From the NCBI RefSeq assembly GCF_001049735.1, contig NZ_CVPC01000002.1:310001-374000 (forward strand): 64,000 bases of DNA, in the 5' to 3' direction. Below, one piece after another: positions 8,838 through 17,708 of the stretch. Made by a program: the position numbers and the translations under genes. Each line of letters starts with the position of its first letter. The stretch's first letter is position 1. The DNA is from Nereida ignava (lineage in GTDB: Bacteria; Pseudomonadota; Alphaproteobacteria; Rhodobacterales; Rhodobacteraceae). The notes beneath the pieces are model-generated. The model worked only from the letters and a program-made list of their open reading frames with translations. It was not told where the DNA came from and searched no databases.

Positions 8838-9208
8838 GTGTTTTGTCCCCCACACATTTAACTGTGTTTACTACTTGGCAGATACGCGCAGCACACACCC
8901 GCAAGATGAATGATCCACGATGCCGCTTTGCCTGTCTATTCACAAATTCCTCATCTATTCGTTCTAGAAGCCATTTGTGGCATAGCAGCCAGTTTTCAGC
9001 GCCCGCATCTGTGCGCTGCACGACCGTAACGATTGACGAAGACCCTGATACGCAAAAATATGCCGAAATTCGCGGTAATTCGTGGGTCTGACAAATCTAT
9101 CCTTGGTTGCTGATTCCCCTTGTGCAATAACACCCGCATATCTGGGGAGATGTAATAGCGGCGAGCCTGCCTGAGGGCTCTACGCATAAAGCAGGACGAC
9201 GAGGCACG
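8838..9208. other. Divergent intergenic region between L,D-transpeptidase and DUF882 genes
   Basis: About 370 bases with no supported gene. On the plus strand TTGACG (9033-9038) and AAATAT (9056-9061) are 17 bases apart and could drive the DUF882 gene; GACGAGG before 9209 looks like its ribosome site. No clear hairpin or long repeat was seen. Confidence 0.4.
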
Positions 9209-9778
9209 ATGAGCACGGTATCTTCCACTTGCATCACACGGCGTGGGCTTTTGACGGCGTTTGCCGCAAGCGCGATCACAGCCGCCCCAACGTATTCAAA
9301 CGCCGCAGGTTTTCTGCGTGGCGCTGGCGACATTCGCAAGCTCAAAGCTTACTCTGGACGGACCGGTGAGAGCATTGAAATGATCTATTGGGTTGAGGGC
9401 GAATACCTGCGTGACAGCCTAAAAGAGATTAACTGGTTCATGCGCGACTGGCGTCAGGACAAAGCAATCAAAATGGACACGCGCACGATTGATGTGATGG
9501 CCGCGGCCCATAATTTGATGGATACGCCCGAACCCTATTTGCTGCTGTCTGGCTACCGGACGCCCCAAACAAATTCGATGCTTCGGTCACGAACCGGTGG
9601 CGTGGCGAAAAAGTCGCTGCATATGAAGGGTCAAGCAGCTGATCTTAGGGTCAGTGGGCGTTCTGTAAGCCAAATGGCCCGCGCAGCGCAGGCTTGTGGC
9701 GGCGGCGGCGTTGGCCGCTACACCAAATCGAACTTCGTACATATGGATTGCGGCATCGTGAGAACTTGGGGACGTTAA
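9209..9778 (+). CDS. DUF882 / YcbK-type M15-like murein peptidase, Tat signal
   Basis: A 189-residue exported protein. The N-terminus CITRRGLLTAFAASAITAAP is a twin-arginine-type signal. The catalytic-type part has the zinc ligands of the D-Ala-D-Ala carboxypeptidase M15-like DUF882 fold: SLHMKGQAADLR (His and Asp) and FVHMDCG (His). In Escherichia coli YcbK sits beside the L,D-transpeptidase YcbB; here too the DUF882 gene neighbours an L,D-transpeptidase, although divergently. A role in trimming or recycling cross-linked murein is inferred. Confidence 0.85.
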   Translation: MSTVSSTCITRRGLLTAFAASAITAAPTYSNAAGFLRGAGDIRKLKAYSGRTGESIEMIYWVEGEYLRDSLKEINWFMRDWRQDKAIKMDTRTIDVMAAAHNLMDTPEPYLLLSGYRTPQTNSMLRSRTGGVAKKSLHMKGQAADLRVSGRSVSQMARAAQACGGGGVGRYTKSNFVHMDCGIVRTWGR

Positions 9779-9885
9779 TTCGGCACACCCTACCACTCCA
9801 AGTTTCTTTAGAGATTTCGTGGGCATTTGAACAAAACAGCCCAAGGCATCTTATTCAAAGCGCAAGATCAGGCTAACATTTTGGT

Positions 9886-10209
9886 ATGTCTGATTTGCGA
9901 ACGATCAAAAATATCGGCCCCGCCTTTGAAGAACAGCTTATCGCGGCAGGTATCGCTGATGCCCAAACCCTACGCAGCCTAGGCCCGGATGCGGCCTACG
10001 CCATGTTATTGGCAGCGGGCAACAAACCCCATTTCATCGGGTACTACGTTCTGGTCATGGCACTGCAAGGGCGTCCTTGGAATGATTGTAAAGGCGCAGA
10101 GAAAGAAGCGCTGCGGATCAAATTCGACGCTCTAAAGGCAAACCGCACACAAAACGACACTGGCATCGAACGCGAACTAGATGCCGTTGGGACTGGCCTG
10201 ATCAGATAG
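9886..10209 (+). CDS. TfoX C-terminal domain protein
   Basis: A 107-residue protein matching the C-terminal (helix-hairpin-helix-like) domain of TfoX/Sxy: IKNIGPAFEEQLIAAGI followed by SLGPDAAYAMLL. The N-terminal TfoX domain is absent, which is common in alphaproteobacteria. The link to competence is known only for gammaproteobacterial full-length proteins and should not be carried over. It stands alone between the DUF882 gene and convergent ndk. Confidence 0.8.
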   Translation: MSDLRTIKNIGPAFEEQLIAAGIADAQTLRSLGPDAAYAMLLAAGNKPHFIGYYVLVMALQGRPWNDCKGAEKEALRIKFDALKANRTQNDTGIERELDAVGTGLIR

Positions 10210-10231
10210 GCCCGTCAGCCAAACAAGAAAA

Positions 10232-10259
10232 AGGGCGCAAAGGTTTCCCCCCACGCCCT
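10232..10259 (-). terminator. Intrinsic terminator of ndk
   Basis: AGGGCG (10232-10237) pairs with CGCCCT (10254-10259). On the minus strand the stem is followed by TTTTTC, so it suits ndk; on the plus strand the tail is not T-rich. Confidence 0.6.
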
Positions 10260-10282
10260 CTCAAATTCAAGTCACAAGTGAC

Positions 10283-10705
10283 TTAGCCAACCAGTTCAAG
10301 ACCAGAGAAGAAATATGCGATTTCTTCTGCAGCAGTTTCTGGAGCGTCAGAACCGTGAACAGAGTTTTCGCCAACTGATTCAGCAAACTCAGCGCGGATT
10401 GTGCCTGCAGCCGCATCGCTTGGGTTTGTAGCGCCCATAACTTCGCGGTTTTTCGCAATTGCGTCTTCACCTTCAAGAACCTGAGCAACGATTGGGGCAG
10501 ACGCCATGAATTCACACAGCTCACCGTAGAAAGGACGCTCTGCGTGCACTTTGTAGAACTCGCCTGCTTGTGCAGCTGTCAGGTGGATGCGCTTTTGTGC
10601 AACGATGCGCAGGCCAGCAGCTTCAAATTTTGCATTGATCGCGCCAGTCAAGTTGCGGCGTGTTGCGTCAGGTTTGATGATTGAGAATGTACGTTGGATA
10701 GCCAT
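10283..10705 (-). CDS. ndk: Nucleoside-diphosphate kinase
   Basis: A 140-residue enzyme that balances nucleoside triphosphate pools by phosphate exchange through a phospho-histidine. The active His is in [12 protein letters not shown] and the ATP-binding surface includes the early [14 protein letters not shown]. Length is standard for the family. The start at 10705 was chosen because it gives this family N-terminus; an in-frame codon at 10753 would add sixteen residues without similarity. Single-gene unit, convergent with the TfoX-type gene and divergent from the ABC-F gene. Confidence 0.96.
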   Translation of the reverse strand: MAIQRTFSIIKPDATRRNLTGAINAKFEAAGLRIVAQKRIHLTAAQAGEFYKVHAERPFYGELCEFMASAPIVAQVLEGEDAIAKNREVMGATNPSDAAAGTIRAEFAESVGENSVHGSDAPETAAEEIAYFFSGLELVG

Positions 10706-10821
10706 GATAGACCCCTTACAGGTTTTGAGTTGCGGTAATGATTTGGCGCGCACTTAGCACCCTTTCCCGCCCATGAAAAGCCTGCGTTGACGGGGGCCAC
10801 GTAAACGGGCATGGACCGTGC

Positions 10822-12684
10822 ATGTTACGCATTTCAGACATCTCATTCGCCATCGAAGGCCGACCGCTTTTTGAAGGCGCATCCGCCACAATTCCCACAG
10901 GCCACAAGGTCGGTTTGGTTGGGCCAAACGGCGCCGGCAAAACCACATTGTTCCGCATCATTCGCGGCGAGTTTGCCCTTGAAGGCGGGTCAATTTCGGT
11001 GCCAGAGCGCGCTAAAATTGGCGGCGTAGCCCAAGAGGTACCCTCCTCTGAAACCTCATTGCTCGACACGGTTTTGGCCGCTGACACCGAGCGCAGCGCT
11101 TTGTTGGCAGAGGCTGAAACCGCAACGGACCCCGCTCGCATTGCCGATGTTCAGATGCGTTTGGCCGATATCGATGCATGGTCTGCCGAAGGCCGCGCCT
11201 CATCCATTCTCAAGGGTCTGGGTTTTGATGCGGCCGAGCAATTGATGCCCTGCTCTGCGTTCTCGGGCGGCTGGCGGATGCGTGTGGCTCTTGCGGGTGT
11301 GCTCTTTGCTCAGCCCGATATTTTGTTGCTGGATGAGCCGACAAACTATTTGGACCTTGAAGGCGCGCTTTGGCTGGAAACCTATCTGGCCAAATACCCT
11401 CACACCGTTGTCATCATCAGCCACGATCGCGGCCTGTTGAACCGCGCTGTCGGGCACATCCTGCACCTTGAAGGGCGCAAACTAACGCTCTGGGCTGGTG
11501 GTTATGATCAGTTCGCCAAAGCCCGCGCCGAGCAGCGCGCCATTCAAACTGCCGCCGCGAAAAAGCAAGATCTGCGCCGCGCGCACCTGCAAAGCTTTGT
11601 GGACCGCTTCAAGGCAAAGGCATCAAAAGCCAAGCAGGCCCAATCACGTGTGAAGATGCTTGAGAAAATGGAGACAATCACGCCGCCCGAAGAAGCGGCA
11701 AAGCGCGTTTTCACCTTCCCCGAGCCCGAGGAAATGTCCCCACCCATCGTCAATGTTGAAGGTGCGGACGTCGGATATGATGGCACGCCGGTTCTTCGAA
11801 AGCTGAACCTGCGCATTGATCAAGATGACCGCATCGCACTTTTGGGCAAAAACGGTCAGGGTAAGTCGACGTTGTCGAAACTGCTGTCAGGTCGCCTTGA
11901 TGCGATGGCGGGCCGTGTGGTCATGTCATCCAAGTTACGCATTGGTTATTTTGCACAACACCAAGTGGATGAACTCTTTATTGACGAGACCCCGCTTGAC
12001 CACATCAAACGGCTGCGTCCCGATGAAGGACAGGCCCGTTTGCGCGCCCGTCTAGCTGGCTTTGGGCTTGGCGCAGATCAGGCTGACACGCTTGTAGCAA
12101 AGCTCTCTGGGGGGCAAAAGGCACGCCTGTCGCTGCTGCTTGCCACCCTAGATGCCCCGCATATGCTGATCCTTGATGAGCCGACCAACCACCTTGATAT
12201 TGAAAGCCGCGAGGCCCTTGTTGAGGCCCTAACGGCCTACTCGGGCGCGGTCATTCTGGTCAGCCACGATATGCACCTGCTCTCAATGGTTGCTGACCGG
12301 CTTTGGCTGGTTAAAGACGGCGGCGTAGCACCGTACAACGATGACCTTGATGCCTACCGAAAACTGCTTTTGACCAATGATGCACCGCTGAAAAACAAAG
12401 ATAAAGCCACTGCTAAACCCGCCAAACCAAAAGTCACTAAAGACCAACTCACGGCCATGAAAACAGACGTTCGCAAATGCGAAGAGCGCCTCGAAAAGCT
12501 AAACGTCATGGGCGACAAGCTGGCCAAGAAACTGGCGGAACCAACTCTTTACGAAGACGGCAAAGCAGGCGAAGCTGAAGTGTGGCAGAAAAAATACGCC
12601 GAAGTGCGCACAGCGCTCGACCGCGCCGAGGCGCTTTGGGTCGCCGCATCAGAAAAGCTCGAGGCGGCGAGCAAACGAGTTTAA
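10822..12684 (+). CDS. ABC-F family ATPase
   Basis: A 620-residue soluble protein with two ABC cassettes and no membrane part. First cassette: GPNGAGKTT and LLLDEPTNYLDLEGALW. A basic linker (about 240-300) separates it from the second: GKNGQGKST, LSGGQKARLSLLLAT, LILDEPTNHLDIES. The tail is a charged coiled coil. ABC-F proteins act on ribosomes; the long linker and coiled-coil tail are nearer to the Uup/YheS types than EttA. First gene of a likely operon with marC and an aspartic protease (21 bases to marC). Confidence 0.9.
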   Translation: MLRISDISFAIEGRPLFEGASATIPTGHKVGLVGPNGAGKTTLFRIIRGEFALEGGSISVPERAKIGGVAQEVPSSETSLLDTVLAADTERSALLAEAETATDPARIADVQMRLADIDAWSAEGRASSILKGLGFDAAEQLMPCSAFSGGWRMRVALAGVLFAQPDILLLDEPTNYLDLEGALWLETYLAKYPHTVVIISHDRGLLNRAVGHILHLEGRKLTLWAGGYDQFAKARAEQRAIQTAAAKKQDLRRAHLQSFVDRFKAKASKAKQAQSRVKMLEKMETITPPEEAAKRVFTFPEPEEMSPPIVNVEGADVGYDGTPVLRKLNLRIDQDDRIALLGKNGQGKSTLSKLLSGRLDAMAGRVVMSSKLRIGYFAQHQVDELFIDETPLDHIKRLRPDEGQARLRARLAGFGLGADQADTLVAKLSGGQKARLSLLLATLDAPHMLILDEPTNHLDIESREALVEALTAYSGAVILVSHDMHLLSMVADRLWLVKDGGVAPYNDDLDAYRKLLLTNDAPLKNKDKATAKPAKPKVTKDQLTAMKTDVRKCEERLEKLNVMGDKLAKKLAEPTLYEDGKAGEAEVWQKKYAEVRTALDRAEALWVAASEKLEAASKRV

Positions 12685-12705
12685 GGCCCCGGACAGGAGA
12701 CCGGA

Positions 12706-13323
12706 ATGGACATAGCGTTTCTCATCACTGCATTCGCGACACTTTTCGTGATCATCGACCCGATTGGCCTTACTCCCATTTTTGTGGCCCTTACCACGGG
12801 AATGTCCCCGCAGCAGCGCCGCCAAGTTGCGCTGCGGTGTTGTCTTATCGCCGTCGGTATTTTGTTGGCATTCGGCCTTTTTGGAGAGGCATTGTTGGGG
12901 TTTGTGGGCATTGGAATGCCCGCATTCCGCATTTCAGGAGGTGTTTTGTTGTTCATCACTGCTCTCGACATGCTTTTTGAACGGCGCCAATCTCGGCGCG
13001 AAGATCAAGCTGAAGAAGAACCCGTAGACGACCCGTCTGTCTTTCCTATGGCCATTCCACTCATCGCGGGCCCCGGCTCTATCGCGACGATTATTCTGTT
13101 GACGGGCGATCAAGACTGGATGGGATTTGTCGCAGTCACCCTGGTCATGATCAGCGTTATCATCTGCGCGTTTTGCCTGTTTCTGTTCGCAGGCGTCATC
13201 GAGCGCGGATTGGGCAAAACGGGCGTCAACATCGTCACACGCCTTCTTGGGATGCTTCTTGCAGCCCTATCGGTTCAATTCATCCTTGACGGGTTGCGCG
13301 ACTTTGGCATCGGGTTGATCTGA
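12706..13323 (+). CDS. MarC family (UPF0056) membrane protein
   Basis: A 205-residue integral membrane protein with about six helices. It contains the family blocks FVIIDPIGLTPIFVALT and FPMAIPLIAGPGSIATIILL. A good AGGAG site lies before the ATG. MarC proteins are of unknown activity; the early link to multiple antibiotic resistance has not held up. Its stop overlaps the next start (TGATG). Confidence 0.88.
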   Translation: MDIAFLITAFATLFVIIDPIGLTPIFVALTTGMSPQQRRQVALRCCLIAVGILLAFGLFGEALLGFVGIGMPAFRISGGVLLFITALDMLFERRQSRREDQAEEEPVDDPSVFPMAIPLIAGPGSIATIILLTGDQDWMGFVAVTLVMISVIICAFCLFLFAGVIERGLGKTGVNIVTRLLGMLLAALSVQFILDGLRDFGIGLI

Positions 13324-13901
13324 TGGATGGCGGCGACACCGCGCAACTGCTCTACATGGGTTTGCTCATTGTCGCGATCGGCGGCAGCTATTTGGTGAGC
13401 CAACGACGTAATCTGGGTAAAACACTGCAACAAGCCGCGATTTGGGTCCTTATCATCCTTGGTGCGATCGCTGGTGTCGGGCTTTGGGAGGATATCAGCG
13501 GCACAGTTACTCAGGCCCAAAACACCAACGCCGCAGGTCAAATTGAGGTGCCGCGGCGGGCAGACGGGCATTTCCATCTAACGCTACAGGTAAACGGTGT
13601 CGGCGTGCCTTTCTTGGTAGATACTGGCGCAAGCGAGATTGTTTTGACCCAAGACGACGCGCGCCGCGTGGGGTTTAACACTGCGACTTTGGATTATTTC
13701 GGGCGGGCAAACACGGCTAATGGCACAGTCAGCATTGCATTTGTGCGCCTTGAAACTGTGCAACTTGGCGAGATTATCGACACTGGCGTGCGCGCGACAG
13801 TCAATAGCGCACCGATGGAAGGCAGCCTTCTGGGGATGAGCTATTTGCAGCGCTTTGCCGAAGTTTCAATCCGCGGAAACACTTTGATCCTGACGCGGTA
13901 A
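13323..13901 (+). CDS. Retropepsin-like aspartic protease, TIGR02281 type, membrane-anchored
   Basis: A 192-residue protein with two N-terminal hydrophobic segments (about 10-27 and 40-57), then a clan AA protease domain. The active motif is FLVDTGASEIVLT and the second half has LLGMSYLQRF. The domain should face the periplasm. The target is unknown. The ATG at 13323 overlaps the marC stop by one base. Its last 36 bases overlap the end of the convergent P450 gene, an unusual but readable arrangement. Confidence 0.85.
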   Translation: MDGGDTAQLLYMGLLIVAIGGSYLVSQRRNLGKTLQQAAIWVLIILGAIAGVGLWEDISGTVTQAQNTNAAGQIEVPRRADGHFHLTLQVNGVGVPFLVDTGASEIVLTQDDARRVGFNTATLDYFGRANTANGTVSIAFVRLETVQLGEIIDTGVRATVNSAPMEGSLLGMSYLQRFAEVSIRGNTLILTR

Positions 13902-15185
13902 AATCCGTAACCAAATGCCGTCTTTGGCACGTACGGTCAGGTGGGCCACTGGTACCGGAACCCGATCTTGGACCAACTCAAACCGGTACGCACGCACCAG
14001 ATCCGCCAACATCAAGACCCCTTCCAGCATTGCAAAACCCGCCCCTGTGCAAACCCGTGGGCCACTGCTGAACGGCATATACGCCTGTCTAACAGCTTGC
14101 TTAGCCTCTGGATTTTGAAAACGGGTTGGATCAAACTGATCTGGATCATCCCACAACCGAGTATGGCGGTGAAGATGCCAAGGGCTCAGCACAATTTGCG
14201 CACCACGCTTCACATCGCGGCGGCGAAATTCAATATTTTCTGCGGCCTCGCGCACCATCATGGGAACTGGCGGATAAAGCCGCAGCCCCTCGCGAAACAC
14301 ATCGCGTGTCACACGCAGTTTCGACAAATCGGAGAATTCCAGATCACTGTCTGGCACTTCCTCGGCAATCTTGTCCTGCCATTCAGGATACATCGCCAGC
14401 AAATACAGCGTCCACGCCAAAGCAGAAGCGGACGTTTCATGACCCGCCAAAAAGAAGATCGCTACCTGATCGACCATTTCATCAGCGCTGAAAATCTCGC
14501 CTGTTTCGGGATCAGGGGTCGTCATAATTTTTGTAGCCAAATCATCGGGCGCGCGTCCCTGCAATATCTCTTCCAGCCGCGTTTCGGTCAGCTCCGCAAT
14601 CAAGGCACGAATGGTTTTAGCAGTTTCAGACGTTTGGCGCCGAAAGACACGGGGCATCCATTTCGGAAGCCGAACAAAGGCGGCTAAGTTCAAAAGCGGC
14701 TGACTGCGTTGGTAGTCTCTGAACTGTGAAAAAACCGATTGCGCGATTGGCGTATCAATAGGCAGCGAAAACAGGGTGCGAAAAATTACGTCAGCCGCCG
14801 CATGGCTGGTGAGCGGCTCAATATCGTGTGCGGTTCCATCGGCCAAAGGTGCGAGGCGCGCAACAGTTGCAGCGCTTGCTGCTTTAATCGACGGAAATAC
14901 CTCGCGTAGCCGTCCGCCTTCGAACGCGGGATCAATTATGCGACGCTGTCGCTTCCATGCCTCGCCGTTCGTCAAAAATACGCTGTCTCCCAACAAAGGG
15001 CGCAGGCCTTCGCTGATCCGGTTTGATTTGGGAAAACTATCTGGCTCAGTTTTCAGAACACGCTCAGTCACCTGAGGATCATTCACAAGGTAGCTGCGGA
15101 AAAACAGCGTCCGAAATTCCGCCATCCAAGCGCCGTAAAGTTTGGCAGGTTGTGCGGACAAAATATCTGCCCGAAACAACTTCAT
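13866..15185 (-). CDS. Cytochrome P450 (5' end apparently frame-shifted)
   Basis: At least 439 residues of a soluble bacterial P450. The heme loop is FSSGPRVCTGAGFAM with the Cys ligand, the I-helix motif is FLAGHETSASALAW, and the K-helix Glu-x-x-Arg lies in EGLRLYPPVPMMVREA. The annotated ATG at 15185 is probably not the natural start: the same frame continues upstream as PPKPASRPERVSLWRY, typical for this subfamily, but has no start codon. An ATG at 15253 overlapping the hydrolase stop (ATGA) would give MSSNDIRPPKPASRPERV if the C-run at 15228-15233 on this strand had seven instead of six C. The substrate is unknown; lipophilic compounds are usual for the group. Confidence 0.85.
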   Translation of the reverse strand: MKLFRADILSAQPAKLYGAWMAEFRTLFFRSYLVNDPQVTERVLKTEPDSFPKSNRISEGLRPLLGDSVFLTNGEAWKRQRRIIDPAFEGGRLREVFPSIKAASAATVARLAPLADGTAHDIEPLTSHAAADVIFRTLFSLPIDTPIAQSVFSQFRDYQRSQPLLNLAAFVRLPKWMPRVFRRQTSETAKTIRALIAELTETRLEEILQGRAPDDLATKIMTTPDPETGEIFSADEMVDQVAIFFLAGHETSASALAWTLYLLAMYPEWQDKIAEEVPDSDLEFSDLSKLRVTRDVFREGLRLYPPVPMMVREAAENIEFRRRDVKRGAQIVLSPWHLHRHTRLWDDPDQFDPTRFQNPEAKQAVRQAYMPFSSGPRVCTGAGFAMLEGVLMLADLVRAYRFELVQDRVPVPVAHLTVRAKDGIWLRILPRQDQSVSAD

Positions 15186-15227
15186 ATACCGCCAGAGCGA
15201 TACACGCTCAGGCCGCGATGCTGGTTT

Positions 15228-15233
15228 GGGGGG
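15228..15233. repeat. Six-base G (minus-strand C) tract at the P450 5' end
   Basis: Six G on the plus strand sit just inside the probable P450 start. With seven, the frame from ATG 15253 joins the P450; with five, the frame from ATG 15243 joins; with six neither does. This can be a sequencing error, a real mutation or a slippery switch. Confidence 0.55.
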
Positions 15234-15249
15234 CGTATGTCATTGCTAC

Positions 15250-16506
15250 TCATGGGGCGGTCTTTGTGAACTTTGACACAGCCCTGACGATCCGTGAGTT
15301 CGACGGGGCACGTCCTTTGAACCGCTCTGCGAGAGACACAGGGCCACCAGTAATTTGGAAATAGTCATAGTCAGCTGGGCGATCGAATGCGCAGAGGTAT
15401 TGAAAATGAGAACGGAAAAACCGCCAACGGAGCGCCTTCCACCGCGCAGCACTTAGTGTTTGGGAAAACGCTGCAGAAATTACCAAAGGCCACCGTTGTG
15501 TGGACCGCGCAACGCCCGACACAGCAACAGGATCACAAAGCGCAAACGCACAGCCATCACCCGGTGCAGTTACATCCACCCATGTCAGTGGCGCAGCCTC
15601 ACTAAGGTAGTGCAGATCACGGCGCAACTCATCTGCACGGGGAAGAAAACTGACCATTGGTACAACTTGTCCAAGTGACAGAAACGCCAGCGCCGGTTGC
15701 TTTGTGGGCAGATTGCCATCACGCAGAACGTCGGCCAACGCCGACACTGCCAGATGCGCACCAGAGGAGTGCCCAACAACCAAAACCTCATCTACATCGC
15801 TGCGCAGCGCGTCAGAGATTGCAGCGGAAAATTCCGCAATTCGCTGTTTTAATGCAGCTGAATAGGCGCCGCAGATCGCAGCAGAGTGGCTATAATCATG
15901 CATCAAATAGTAGGCGAAAAACTTGTTGTCGTTGGTTTTGAACCAGCACAGCACGCACCATGAAGCGACAACAGCGACCGTCAATGATATTGGCCAAATG
16001 CTAAAACCGGCGCCCGCTTGCATCGCCCAACTCAGCAACCGATAGACCACCGTGCCGAGCCAAAACGCCAAGCCCGCCTGCCCCAGCAAAAACACCACTG
16101 GATAAAGCGCCGCAATCATGGGGCCTTTTCGGAGCTTCATCAGCCGCCACAGAACGCCTGTTGAGATGTAAATCCATGCAGTCTTGAACAACTGCGCATA
16201 AGTCGCCGCGATCGTGTTCGACATGCTGTCACGCACAATGTCGGACCAAACGAGCACTTCAAAATCGCTCTCCGTTATATGGCCGTCAATATCTGCGTTC
16301 ACATGCCAGCCATACCGCGCGCCTGTGTGTTTGGCGGATAATTCAATATCATAGCCGCTGATCCGCCCCTGATCCTTGCTTTGTGTTCGGTAAAGCTCGC
16401 GGTATCTGCGCGGGTGGATCGGATCATATCCAGGAATATAGAACACCTTGCGGCGCTTAACACGCGCCGAAGTAGCTTCTTCCGAATGTGAGTGGATAGA
16501 TTTCAT
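15250..16506 (-). CDS. Membrane protein with alpha/beta-hydrolase signature
   Basis: About 418 residues. The N-terminal part has VFYIPGYDPIHPRRYRE, the middle has three or more hydrophobic segments (about 125-200), and the C-terminal half holds a serine-hydrolase nucleophile elbow, VVGHSSGAHLAVSALA. No close family comes to mind; a membrane-bound lipase or esterase is plausible. The stop at 15250 overlaps a P450 start candidate by ATGA, and ccdA ends 46 bases upstream of the ATG at 16506, so ccdA-hydrolase-P450 may be one transcript. A TTG at 16512 is an alternative start. Confidence 0.7.
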   Translation of the reverse strand: MKSIHSHSEEATSARVKRRKVFYIPGYDPIHPRRYRELYRTQSKDQGRISGYDIELSAKHTGARYGWHVNADIDGHITESDFEVLVWSDIVRDSMSNTIAATYAQLFKTAWIYISTGVLWRLMKLRKGPMIAALYPVVFLLGQAGLAFWLGTVVYRLLSWAMQAGAGFSIWPISLTVAVVASWCVLCWFKTNDNKFFAYYLMHDYSHSAAICGAYSAALKQRIAEFSAAISDALRSDVDEVLVVGHSSGAHLAVSALADVLRDGNLPTKQPALAFLSLGQVVPMVSFLPRADELRRDLHYLSEAAPLTWVDVTAPGDGCAFALCDPVAVSGVARSTQRWPLVISAAFSQTLSAARWKALRWRFFRSHFQYLCAFDRPADYDYFQITGGPVSLAERFKGRAPSNSRIVRAVSKFTKTAP

Positions 16507-16551
16507 ACCCAAGCGTTAGAGGCATTTTTGGGCAAAATGAGGGCAAAAAGG

Positions 16552-17304
16552 TTAACCGAAATTTGCTAATGCAGGGAAAGTCTCAAGCAGCCAAAAGCTG
16601 AATTCCGTGAATTGCCCTGTCAGCATCATCAAACCAACTGTCCAGAGCAGAAGACCCATCACCCGCTCAATCTGCTGCATGTGTCGCTTCATCCATGCCA
16701 TCACGCCACTCAAAGAAGGGAAAAACGCCGCGACAAGCAAGAACGGGATGCCTAATCCGATGGCATAGACTGCCAACAGCGCGGTGCCCCGAACAGCACT
16801 TGCCTCGGATGCGGCCAGCGACAAAATCGCCCCCAATTGCGGCCCAATGCACGGCGTCCAGCCAAAGGCAAACGCTAGCCCGAGAACATAGGCACCAAAC
16901 GCAGATCCACCCTGATCACCTGCATCCATGCGTATCTCACGGTCCATGAAGCCGATACGGTATACACCAACAAAATGCGCGCCGAAAACCATGATAACCA
17001 CGCCCGAAGCCACCACGAACCATTGCTGGTTTTGCAGGAAAAATGCCCCCATCAACGAGGTTGTAAAGCCCAAGATCAAGAACACAGTCGACAGGCCCAA
17101 AACGAAAAACAGCGCGGTCCCTAACGCTTTGGCTCGCGCAGATTTCTCGCTGTTCATATCACTAACGCTCACACCGCCCATATAGGCCAAATAAGGTGGC
17201 ACGATCGGCAGTACGCAGGGGCTCAGGAAAGAGATAATGCCTGCAACAAGGGCGATCCCCATGGCAGGCAGCAGCGTTACGTCAAGGACGGAAAAATCTA
17301 ACAT
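16552..17304 (-). CDS. ccdA: Cytochrome c biogenesis protein CcdA
   Basis: A 250-residue, six-helix inner-membrane protein that carries reducing power from cytoplasmic thioredoxin to the periplasm for cytochrome c maturation. Both redox cysteine sites are visible: FLSPCVLPIVPPYLAYMGG and GWTPCIGPQLG. The start at 17304 gives MLDFSVLDV directly before the first helix; an upstream in-frame codon (17367) would overlap the divergent tusA region and adds unrelated sequence. Confidence 0.9.
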   Translation of the reverse strand: MLDFSVLDVTLLPAMGIALVAGIISFLSPCVLPIVPPYLAYMGGVSVSDMNSEKSARAKALGTALFFVLGLSTVFLILGFTTSLMGAFFLQNQQWFVVASGVVIMVFGAHFVGVYRIGFMDREIRMDAGDQGGSAFGAYVLGLAFAFGWTPCIGPQLGAILSLAASEASAVRGTALLAVYAIGLGIPFLLVAAFFPSLSGVMAWMKRHMQQIERVMGLLLWTVGLMMLTGQFTEFSFWLLETFPALANFG

Positions 17305-17396
17305 GCCACCCTGATACGGGTTTTTTGCGGGTGGGCAAATAGCAAGGGCGTTACAAAATGTGGACAAAATGTAACATCGCGGCTAGCTCATCAGAC

Positions 17397-17624
17397 ATGG
17401 AACACGATGATACCCTTGATGCGGTTGGCCTGCTTTGCCCGCTGCCTGTTTTGAAAGCGCGCAAGCGGCTCAAAAGCCTGCAAACCGGCCAGGTTCTGCG
17501 CATGGTTGCCAGTGACCCTGCGGCACAAATTGATGTGCCACATTTTTGTACCGAGGCTGATCACACGTTTTTAGGTACCGACGAAAGCGATGAAAATACC
17601 GTATATTACATTCAAAAGAACTAG
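17397..17624 (+). CDS. Sulfurtransferase TusA-family protein
   Basis: A 75-residue SirA/TusA-like protein. The family site LLCPLPVLKARKRL contains the single reactive Cys near the N-terminus, which carries persulfide sulfur in relatives that serve tRNA thiolation or molybdopterin synthesis. The ATG at 17397 yields this compact domain; an upstream ATG would add thirteen unlikely residues. It is divergent from ccdA and convergent with rne. Confidence 0.85.
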   Translation: MEHDDTLDAVGLLCPLPVLKARKRLKSLQTGQVLRMVASDPAAQIDVPHFCTEADHTFLGTDESDENTVYYIQKN

Positions 17625-17652
17625 CCTGACCCCGAAACTTTAGCCGACAAAA

Positions 17653-17680
17653 AAGCCGCGCAGCTTATGCTACGCGGCTT
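17653..17680 (-). terminator. Terminator of rne (possibly bidirectional)
   Basis: AAGCCGCG (17653-17660) pairs with CGCGGCTT (17673-17680), extended by AGC/GCT with one mismatch around a TTAT loop. On the minus strand it is followed by TTTTTTG, ideal for rne; on the plus strand the tail TACTTTT could also serve tusA. Confidence 0.75.
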
Positions 17681-17708
17681 ACTTTTATCAGTGTCTTGAT
17701 CCTAAGGG

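Noticed and set aside
13941-14687. Plus-strand frame of 248 codons opposite the P450
   Set aside because: Antisense to conserved P450 motifs, His/Gln-rich composition typical of a shadow frame.
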